Assembly: GCF_018614135.1 (NCBI RefSeq)
Contig: NZ_JAGGOW010000042.1
Coordinates: 1 to 38,170 of the forward strand
Length of the DNA: 38,170 bases
DNA from: Streptomyces sp. ISL-66
GTDB taxonomy: Bacteria; Actinomycetota; Actinomycetes; Streptomycetales; Streptomycetaceae
Reading direction: 5' to 3'
The translations under genes and the position numbers were made by a program. The notes under the pieces are model-generated. The model had not been told where the DNA came from, searched no databases, and saw only the letters and a list, made by a program, of their open reading frames with translations. Below are positions 17,182-24,393 of the stretch, one piece after another (positions within the stretch are counted from its first letter, which is position 1; each line of letters starts with the position of its first letter).

Positions 17182-17604
17182 TGACGTAGGCCGAGATGTG
17201 ACGGTGGGCGAGCTGGTCGAGCTTGAGGGTGCCGAAGGCCGGGATGAGGTCGTTGCGGACGAGTCGCGGTATCGGGCCATGGTGGTCGGCTTCAGCATGA
17301 GGGCCTTCGCTTCCAGCCACGCGTTCAGGTAGGCGGTGACCGTCTGGTTCGGGTCCGCGTTGTATCCGCCAGCCTCGCCCTCAAGGAAGCGGCTCAGGGC
17401 CTGCTCGGCCGTGTCCTGGCTGGGGAATCCGCCTCGGCGCACCGTGGTGCGGCGGTCCGGGGTGGGGACATCGACGGCGAAGGTCCACGCCCCGTGGTCG
17501 CCGTCGGTGAGCAGGTGCGGGCAGCGCGCTCCGAGCTGGTGACGGTGGGTGTCCCGGCAGCCACACCTGCGATAGATGCGGCCGCGGTCGGCGGTGGTAC
17601 GCAT
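17182..17604 (-). pseudogene. N-terminal remnant of a tyrosine integrase (paralogue of int)
   Basis: From ATG 17604 the frame reads MRTTADRGRIYRRCGCRDTH and continues with YNADPNQTVTAYLNAWLEAK, nearly parallel to the intact integrase at 8570. A one-base deletion near 17263 (GAC T-CGTCCGC instead of GAC TAC GTC CGC) shifts the frame after RYRD. The shifted frame continues NDLIPAFGTLKLDQLAHRHI and ends at the 19-bp repeat after SAYVTAPPT. The catalytic domain is missing. It marks the left end of the nested insertion and suggests that the insertion derives from a related integrative element. Confidence 0.88.
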
Positions 17605-17652
17605 GCGGATCGCCTCCAGGAGGCGGAGGAAGGGCCGACACCTCCAGTCTCG

Positions 17653-17671
17653 TGCGACCACATGCGACCAC
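17653..17671. promoter_or_regulatory. TGCGACCAC pair upstream of the broken integrase
   Basis: TGCGACCAC at 17653-17661 and 17663-17671 has the same spacing and position relative to its integrase start as the pair at 8615-8633. Conservation between paralogous elements supports a functional site, perhaps an integrase arm site. Confidence 0.4.
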
Positions 17672-18232
17672 CACGACCCGCGAGCCTGCTGTGACCTGCG
17701 CTTTCCCCTTGTCTCCATCCCGGGGACCCGGTCGCCTTGGCGTCAGCGGAGGACTAATGCTGTTCGAGGAGATCGCTTGCCGTGAGGTGGAGTGCAGTTC
17801 GGCTCCTTGCGGGGCCGGCGTGGAGCCTCGTGGCTACGCTAGGTGGGGGAGCCGACCTGGTGGTGGGAGGCGCACCGATCAGACGACGCCATTACTTCAT
17901 TGGTCATGCCGCGCACTTGGTCAATGCCACCGTCCAAACAAGCCATCCAGTCGTGGTGGAGGTTCTCGTCGACGGCTCGACGGCTCGACGGCATGGAGAC
18001 TGGGTATGCCGCGGCGCATGGCGACCATCCCGTTACCGTGCCAGTCGAGCTACCCACCGATCCCGGAATCGCACCGGCTGACTGGCACCCCGGACGGACG
18101 CGCGTACGATCGTAATTAACACGGATCGCTTGTCTGAATTTTGGCTCCTGTCCCGGCCCGGCAGCATCCACTCAGCGCAGATATTTGCGTTGACCGCTGA
18201 GGCGTCGCACCAGTCCTTGAGGGTGAGCGAAT
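17672..18232. other. About 560 bp upstream of zwf, no gene recognised
   Basis: No frame here has a recognisable domain. A short tandem repeat of GACGGCTC (17971-17992, nearly three copies) is present. Base composition becomes more A/T-rich from about 18100 (GATCGTAATTAACACGG), where the zwf promoter may lie. GAGGG at 18219-18223 is the likely zwf ribosome-binding site. Confidence 0.4.
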
Positions 18233-19702
18233 ATGGCACCTTCCAATACTCTGAAGCCCTGTGATTTCGTCATATTCGGTGGCACTGGGGATCTGGCCAA
18301 GCGCAAATTACTGCCAGCCCTCTACATGTACGAACGGGAAAGCCGCCTTCCAGCTGACTTCCGGATCATCGCGGTCTCGCGAGAAGAGTGGAGTACGGAA
18401 CAATTTCGCGACTACTGCGAGGGTGAGGATGCCGTCAAAGGATTCCTTAAAGGCGCCTGGGAGCAAAGCGTTTGGGACGTCTTCAGGAGGCGCCTCCACC
18501 ATGCCGAAGCCCAGCTGGGAGAATCCTCGCCTGGATTGCCGAATCTGGCAAAAATCCTACCAATGACGCCGAATGCCCCGTTGCGAGTTTTCTACATGGC
18601 GCTCCCGTCGGAACTGATGGGTCCTACATGCGAAGCAATCAGAGATCAGGGGCTCGCTTCCGGTAGGGACCGCGTGGTGCTGGAAAAGCCTATAGGGGCG
18701 AGCCTGGTAGGTGCCAAGCAGGTGCACGAAAGGATAAGGCACACCTTCGGTGAGAATGACATCTATCGTATAGATCACTATCTCGGTAAGGAAACTGTCC
18801 ATAACATCCCTGTCTTGCGGTCCGATAGCTCCTTGCTTGGCTTGCTGTGGGATCATGCGTGGGTCGACCGTGTGGAAATATCAGTCTCAGAAGAGGTCGG
18901 TGCCGGGGATCGAATCGAGTACTATGAGACAGCCGGGGCATTGCGAGATATGGTGCAGAACCATCTACTGCAAATTCTCTGCCTGGTTGCCATGGAGCCT
19001 GCGGAAAATAGTAGTAAAGCAACTCTCCGGGTCGCAAAGTGTGAAATATTGAAGTCTTTGGGGGAGATCGCGGAAGGCGATTCAGTGCGGGGGCAATATG
19101 AAGCTGGAAGTGGAATGCCTGGATATTCCGAAGAGGTGGGCGCCTTCGCTGGCGTGGATAGTCTGCGGCGGGCGCCAAATTCGACTCTAACCGAGACCTT
19201 CGTTGCCATCCGGGTGAGACTGAACGACAACAGTCGCTGGCGAGATGTGCCATTCTTCTTGCGTACTGGAAAGCGACTCGACAGGCGGGAAGCGCAAGTG
19301 GTGATGCATTTTGTCACCACGCCCACATCCGGTGCTTCAGTCACACCAAAACGCCTTGTTATCCACATCCAGCCCGATGATGGTGCGACTCTGTTTGTCA
19401 GTGTCAGTGGCAGTTATCCCTCAGAATCGGCGGACGCCCAACTGGAGCTCCACTTCCCGCGAGCCTTCCCCAGTAGCAGGACTCCGGAAGCATACGAACG
19501 GCTACTCGCCGATGTGGTGAATGGCGACCCCGAATTGTTTGTGAGCGGCGCCGAAGTCGAGGCGTCTTGGAAATGGATCGACAGCATCAAGGAGATGTGG
19601 AACAGCGGCACGCCTGACCTCCGGCTCTACCCCGCTGGCACGACCGGCCCCGCAACAGGCGAGTGGCCGCACGACGGTCGCGCCCCGAAGAAGCGCGGGT
19701 GA
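18233..19702 (+). CDS. zwf: Glucose-6-phosphate 1-dehydrogenase (489 aa)
   Basis: This is a full-length G6PDH, which oxidises glucose-6-phosphate to 6-phosphogluconolactone with NADP+ and supplies NADPH. The dinucleotide-binding motif is FVIFGGTGDLAKRKLLPALY (from residue 13). EKPIGASLVGAKQVHERI and the active-site signature RIDHYLGKE (Asp181, His182) follow. The C-terminal beta-sheet domain has VPFFLRTGKRLDRREAQVVM and FVSGAEVEASWKWIDSI. GAGGG sits 9 bases before the ATG. Codon use is visibly more A/T-rich than in its neighbours (AATAGTAGTAAAGC, GAAATATTGAAG) and Leu26 is TTA, so it was probably acquired from a lower-GC source and may depend on the bldA tRNA. Streptomyces normally carry zwf beside pentose-phosphate genes; none are here, so this is probably an extra copy. 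Confidence 0.95.
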   Translation: MAPSNTLKPCDFVIFGGTGDLAKRKLLPALYMYERESRLPADFRIIAVSREEWSTEQFRDYCEGEDAVKGFLKGAWEQSVWDVFRRRLHHAEAQLGESSPGLPNLAKILPMTPNAPLRVFYMALPSELMGPTCEAIRDQGLASGRDRVVLEKPIGASLVGAKQVHERIRHTFGENDIYRIDHYLGKETVHNIPVLRSDSSLLGLLWDHAWVDRVEISVSEEVGAGDRIEYYETAGALRDMVQNHLLQILCLVAMEPAENSSKATLRVAKCEILKSLGEIAEGDSVRGQYEAGSGMPGYSEEVGAFAGVDSLRRAPNSTLTETFVAIRVRLNDNSRWRDVPFFLRTGKRLDRREAQVVMHFVTTPTSGASVTPKRLVIHIQPDDGATLFVSVSGSYPSESADAQLELHFPRAFPSSRTPEAYERLLADVVNGDPELFVSGAEVEASWKWIDSIKEMWNSGTPDLRLYPAGTTGPATGEWPHDGRAPKKRG

Positions 19703-19933
19703 GCACCTCCTGCGGACGTGTCGCGGGCGGAGAGGTTCAGAGGCACCATCGTGGTAACGATGCAACTGAGAGGTTCGCTTCTACTCCAGTCAGCCCTCGG
19801 CTGGCTGGGCAGGACTTTTCCTGGACTGGTGGACCGATCCTGGTGAGGCCTCGGCCCGAAACCGCAGGGGTGGGCACGCTCTATGGCGGTGCAGTCGACG
19901 CAGCAGACCCGTGTCCGCGACAGAAGGCAGCCG

Positions 19934-21379
19934 GTGGTGAGAATGGCAACCGCAACAGGCCCCATGCCAGTCCCCTTGACGCTGCAGGTAGGGGAGGACG
20001 GGTCCGTTCGGGTGAGTGGGTCCGCGAAAGGCCTGAGCGGTTGCGCGGCGCTACCGCTGGCCGGGCAGACCATGGTGGTTGTCGATCCTGCCGACCCCCG
20101 GGCCCCGGCTCGCATCGCTGTGCGAGACCTCAACGAAGGATCCTGGGTGTTGCGTCCGCTCCTGGGGAAAACTGCCTTCCGAAAGCTGGCCGCGCTTGCC
20201 CGCGAGCGTGACCCCCGGAAGTGCATCGAAGAGCATGTTTTGACGAGACTGGGTGCCGTCTGGGAGGACGTGGCCCGGCTGGGCACCCTGCTGTGGATCG
20301 AGCAGTGGTCGCCGTTGCCGCTGGACCGGGGCCTGCTGGACATCGACATCGCCGCGGCTTCCTCTGCCTGTCGGGCGCTGGGCACCGAGGAACTGGCAGC
20401 CGTTCGCTACCACCGGTGCGGTTCTCGGCTGCTTGAGATCGGGGAGAGGCTCGAAAAGGGACTTGGCCTTTCAACGGCCCCGGAACTGTGCACGGCGTTG
20501 ATCAACGCGCCCAACTACCTGTGGAACCTCCCCGACGCCGAGGCCAAGCGGCTGGGTTCCCTGGCCACCGCCGCCAATGCGGCCCACCCTGGAGGCGGTG
20601 GCATACTCTCAACTGAGGCCGCCGACGTGCTGAAGCGGCTCGGTATCAATGGTGGGATGTCGGCACTGGACGGCGCAGCGCCGGAACAGACTTTCTCCGT
20701 CGACTGGCACATGGTGCCACCAGGAGTACTGGACCCACGGGACGACACCATCAATGTTGCCTACGATGCCGAGATGCTTACTGTCATGGTTCGGGCGGCA
20801 CACGCAGCCCCGTCGACGGAACAGCAACCGGCCACCCGCTTGAAGTTCCGCGTTCTTACCTGCGACGGCCGGACGGCGGCTTCCGGGGACTTGGCGCTAG
20901 ACCCGGAAAGGGGTTACTACATGGGGCGCATCGCGCAGGCGCAGGCGCTCGCCGTCGGCGCGGTGGTGGACGTATTCGCTGACGGTCCCAGGGTTCCGCC
21001 TCCGACCAAGGACAGGGGCCGGGCTTGCATCCGCCGAGGAGCGGCCTGGGCGTTGGCGCTCGAACGCCTCGCAGCCGCCGGCTCCGACAGTGCTTCCCAG
21101 GAACTGTGGCGGGAGGCCGCTACCCGCTGGCGCCGCGTGACAGCGGACCTTGAGGGGGTGCAGGCGAAGGAGGAGTACAGGTCGTGGAAGCACACGGCCG
21201 TTAACCACCAGGCAGCCTGCTGGAACCGCGCTGGCCAGCCCGAGCAGGCCAAGCAGGCTCGCAGCGGTCTCCCCGGCGACCAAGAGTCCTCGGGCGAACC
21301 GCAGACGGCCAGTGAGGGCCGCCCCAGCCTGGCTGAACTGGCTCTTGTCGGAGCCCTGCCGCAGATCGCACTTGTCTGA
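19934..21379 (+). CDS. Unrecognised protein, 481 aa
   Basis: The coding signal (third-position G/C bias, single long frame) is convincing, but I do not recognise the family. GTG 19934 is chosen because AGAAGG lies 6 bases before it; an ATG at 19943 and an upstream in-frame ATG at 19883 are alternatives. The N-terminal 90 residues look like a beta-rich module (VPLTLQVGEDGSVRVSGSAK, TMVVVDPADPRAPARIAVRD). A helical middle follows (WEDVARLGTLLWIEQWSPLP, LLDIDIAAASSACRALGTEE). A second beta-rich module comes at about 260-350 (TFSVDWHMVPPGVLDPRDDT, RLKFRVLTCDGRTAASGDLA), then helices that resemble a TPR-like end (YRSWKHTAVNHQAACWNRAG). No signal peptide or membrane segment is seen. It lies in the same direction as zwf, 231 bases downstream. 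Confidence 0.75.
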   Translation: MVRMATATGPMPVPLTLQVGEDGSVRVSGSAKGLSGCAALPLAGQTMVVVDPADPRAPARIAVRDLNEGSWVLRPLLGKTAFRKLAALARERDPRKCIEEHVLTRLGAVWEDVARLGTLLWIEQWSPLPLDRGLLDIDIAAASSACRALGTEELAAVRYHRCGSRLLEIGERLEKGLGLSTAPELCTALINAPNYLWNLPDAEAKRLGSLATAANAAHPGGGGILSTEAADVLKRLGINGGMSALDGAAPEQTFSVDWHMVPPGVLDPRDDTINVAYDAEMLTVMVRAAHAAPSTEQQPATRLKFRVLTCDGRTAASGDLALDPERGYYMGRIAQAQALAVGAVVDVFADGPRVPPPTKDRGRACIRRGAAWALALERLAAAGSDSASQELWREAATRWRRVTADLEGVQAKEEYRSWKHTAVNHQAACWNRAGQPEQAKQARSGLPGDQESSGEPQTASEGRPSLAELALVGALPQIALV

Positions 21380-21519
21380 CTGGCGGGTTTGACCTGGTGG
21401 TTGCGGCACCGCCCCCGGGCGGGGCCCTCCCCCGGTTACTTCCCGCTGATGCGGGGCTTGAGCACGGCTTCACCCAGACCGGAATGCTCTCCGTAACGTG
21501 GATGTGGCAGCTCGGTGCC

Positions 21520-22245
21520 GAGGCAAGGCCGGAAGAAAGCAGCCTGGCGGGCTGCCGCCTCGGCGGCCACGCCGCAGGCGGTGGCCGATCTTGTCGGACG
21601 GCTGCGGGATGACCGCTCGGATCCCGCGGCGCCGTAGGTGGCTGCGGATGGCGCGGGATGAATAGGCTCGGTCGGCCAGCACGGCCAGTGGCCGGGTTCT
21701 TGGCCTGCCCGGGCCGCTGCGGGGCACGCGGATGCGGGACATCACCGTCTCGAAAGCGGGTGCGTCACCGGCCTGGCCTGCAGTGACGGTGAAGGCCAGA
21801 GGCCGTGCCCCGCCGTCCGCGGCCAGATGGACCTTGGTGCTCAGGCCCCCTCGGGAGCGTCCGAGTGCGTGATCGGCGGGCTCCCCGGACTGGGTCGCCC
21901 CCTTTTGCGTGCGCCGGCGGCGTGCTGGTGGGCCCGGACGACGGTGGAGTCCACCGATACCGTCCAGTCGATGTCGTCGTCGGCGTCAGCTGCTGCCAGG
22001 ACGGCGACGAGGATCATCTCCCAGGTGCCGTCGACGGCCCATCTGATCAGCCGTTTGTGGGCGGTCTGGAACGAGCCGAGCTCGTCGGGCAGGTCCCGCC
22101 AGGGCGAGTTGGTGCGGTACTTCCACGCGATGGCCTCAAGGGTGCGGCGGTGGTCGGCCCACCGCCGACCGCGGACCGGATCGGCCGGCATCAGCGGCTC
22201 GATCCGGTCCCACATCGCATCAGTGATCAGTAATCGGACGGACAC
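21520..22245 (-). pseudogene. IS5-family transposase (two-frame type), 3' truncated
   Basis: From ATG 22245 the first frame gives MSVRLLITDAMWDRIEPLMP, then RRTLEAIAWKYRTNSPWRDL and WTVSVDSTVVRAHQHAAGAR, the N-terminal half of an IS5/IS427-group DDE transposase. At a run of A and G (CGCAAAAGGGGGCGA) the second half continues in another frame: GLSTKVHLAADGGARPLAFT, VTAGQAGDAPAFETVMSRIR, LAVLADRAYSSRAIRSHLRR. That is the arrangement of programmed-frameshift IS5 members. Similarity stops after IPQPSDKIGHRLRRGRRGGS, so the final catalytic Glu region and one end of the IS are lost. Confidence 0.85.
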
Positions 22246-22286
22246 ATCCGATCAACTGACCAACCCATCAAAGAGACACGCGCTAC

Positions 22287-23683
22287 TACTGCAACGGTGC
22301 TTGCCTTGACGGTTGGGCAGTTTCTGGTGGTGTGTGGCCGCGTCGTTTGTAGTGGCTGGTGCGGGCTTGGTGTTGTCGTCTGCGGCGCCAGTGCGACCAG
22401 TGCAGGACGTGGTCGATGCTTGGGCGGGACCGGGTGAGGCGGCCGATCAGGCGTCGGAGTTCGGGGAGGGTGAGGGGTATGAGCTGGGAGGATCCGTTTC
22501 TGCTTTCCCAGTGTCGAGTTCGCGGGCCCGCAGGACGGCGAGGCAGGCGTGTGCGGCCATGGCGAGGGTCATGTGGCGGTGCCAGCCGTCGTAGCGGCGG
22601 ACCTGGTAGTCGTCCAGGCCGCACTCCTGCTTTGCGGTCTGGAAGCATTCCTCGACCGCCCACCGGCTTCCCGCGACGCGGATCAGCTCATCCAGTGTGG
22701 TCTCGGCCGGGCAGTAGGCGATGTAATAGGAGATCTCCTCGGGCCTGCGGACACTTCGGCGGGCGATCACCCAGTGCCGGCGGTCCTCGCGGTGCCAGGG
22801 CCGGACCTCCACCCTGGCCCAGTCGTAGACGCGCGGGCCGTGGGCGCCGTTGCCGCAGGAACGGCGCTTCCACTTCTGCCGGGGCAGGGCGGGAAACAGG
22901 TCGTGGACGGGGTGGTCCATGGCCCAGCGGGTGACGACGGTGTCGTGGCGGGTGGTGGCCATGACGTGGAAGACATCCGCCCGCTCCAGCTCGGTGCGCC
23001 AGCCTTTGGAGAAGCCGTAGGCGGCGTCGGCTGTCACCCACCGGAAGGGGATCCGGTCCGTGATCGCCCGGCGGACCATGGCCTTGGCCATGACCACTTT
23101 CGTCTCGAAGGCGACCGTGTCGTCGATGCCGGCGGCCCGGCACCGGTCGCGGTCATCTGTCCATGACGTGGGCAGATAGAGACGGCGGTCGATCAATGTG
23201 CGGCCCCGGCCGCCGGCATAAGCGAGGAACACCCCGATCTGGGAGTTCTCCGTCCGGCCGGCGGTCCCGGAGTATTGCCGCTGACTCCGGCCGAGCGGAC
23301 ACCCTTCTTCAGGAACCCGGTCTCGTCCACGATCAGCACCGCATTCGGATCGCCGAGATGCTCGATGACGTAATGCCGCACGTCGCCCAGAACCTCATCC
23401 GCGTCCCAGTCGATACGGTTCAGCAGCCGGTGGATCCGATCCGGGCCGCCATGCCCGGCCTCTTCGGCGAGCGTCCAGCCGTTCTTACGCTCCAGCGGAG
23501 CTATCAGCCCCCGCATATAGGCAAGAGCCGACTCCCGCGGCTCCGACCTGGCAAAACGGTGCGAGAACCGCTCATGCAGGGCCTTCAGTTCACCAGCCCA
23601 CGACCGGGCATCACCAAGCTCCCCACCCATGACCTGACAAACGACCGAACTGCCTAACCGTCACGGCAAACACCGTTGCAGTA
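22287..23683 (-). mobile_element. IS701-type insertion sequence, about 1.4 kb
   Basis: Terminal inverted repeats of about 35 bp start TACTGCAACGGTG at the left (22287) and are mirrored at the right (ending 23683). Over the 39 bases including flanks there are four mismatches. The flanking tetranucleotides CTAC (22283-22286) and CTAG (23684-23687) are a near match to the YTAR-type 4-bp target duplication expected for IS701 elements. The single transposase gene inside is frameshifted. Confidence 0.8.
22447..23630 (-). pseudogene. IS701-family transposase with a one-base frameshift
   Basis: The N-terminal part from ATG 23630 reads RIHRLLNRIDWDADEVLGDV, then AVLIVDETGFLKKGVRSAGV. A missing base near 23275 (GTC-AGCGGCAAT instead of GTCCAGCGGCAAT) shifts the frame. 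The expected RQYSGTAGRTENSQIGVFLA continues in the second frame, followed by RWVTADAAYGFSKGWRTELE, WVIARRSVRRPEEISYYIAY and RWAVEECFQTAKQECGLDDY. DETGF, the TADAAYG aspartate and WxVEECFQ-AKQECGLD are family hallmarks. Unless the deletion is a sequencing error, the element cannot move by itself. Confidence 0.88.
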
Positions 23684-23821
23684 CTAGACGATGCCGGTCG
23701 AGTTGGGATCGTTTCGCTGGTCCTCGGACCGCTGTTCGCCTATGTCCAGTAGAGCGGAGCCGCTGCGCGCACACCGTCGGCACCACCTTCACGGCCGAGC
23801 CGAGGTTGGTGGCCGTCGGCT

Positions 23822-24055
23822 GGGCGCATCGGGCTGCAGGGTCCGAACACCGCGGCGCTGGCCTTGGAGGGCCTCCCGCGCACCGCCGGTACGGCCTCGG
23901 GACGGCTGGGCCTGTGCCAGTACGCACTCGGCCGCATGGCCGCCCCGCTGGTGGGCCTGGGCGGCTCCCCATCCGCCCTGCCGATGGCCCTGGTCATCGG
24001 CGCCTTCACGGGCCTGGCCGTCCTGACCTACGCGTGGTGGCACCGCGCACAGGGT
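23822..24055 (+). pseudogene. C-terminal remnant of a Bcr/CflA-type MFS transporter
   Basis: The frame reads GRIGLQGPNTAALALEGLPR, TAGTASGRLGLCQYALGRMA, APLVGLGGSPSALPMALVIG, AFTGLAVLTYAWW. GPNxxALAL...AGTAS-LG--Q-A-G-APLVGLGG--TALPMA is the typical last two membrane helices of Bcr/CflA drug-efflux transporters. Everything before the tenth helix is missing and no start is present. The bases between the IS701 end (23683) and this fragment show no gene. Confidence 0.7.
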
Positions 24056-24158
24056 CCGCGTAGAGGCGGAAGATTCGGAGCTCCTCGCCGGTGCCCGCCT
24101 AGCAGCTGGCCGAGACGGAAGCGGTCTACCGCCGCGAACTCCCGCTCCGCACCTCCGC

Positions 24159-24320
24159 GTGGCCCACTACTCCGAAGCCACCAACGCCCTGGCCCGCACC
24201 TGTGTCGACCGAGACGAACTCCGCACCTTCGCCACCGCCATCCTCTCCCCCCGAAGCCTCTACGAGCCCGGCTCTCTGGCCGACCAGCGCACCTACGACG
24301 CGGGCTTCCCGAGCGGCTAA
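24159..24320 (+). pseudogene. Short coding-like fragment (53 aa), probable gene remnant
   Basis: From GTG 24159 the frame reads MAHYSEATNALARTCVDRDE, LRTFATAILSPRSLYEPGSL, ADQRTYDAGFPSG, stop. Composition and codon bias look coding, and it resembles the C-terminal end of a longer protein, but there is no ribosome-binding site and I do not recognise the family. It could also be a genuine small gene. Confidence 0.3.
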
Positions 24321-24393
24321 CCTCATGCCCGGGCCGATTTGCCTGCGCCCAGACCCGGGCTGACGCTGGAGGGGAGACAACGACAACGGCGGG

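Noticed and set aside
17782..18171. Small open frames on both strands upstream of zwf
   Set aside because: No domain, no ribosome-binding site and no conserved-looking segments; probably non-coding.
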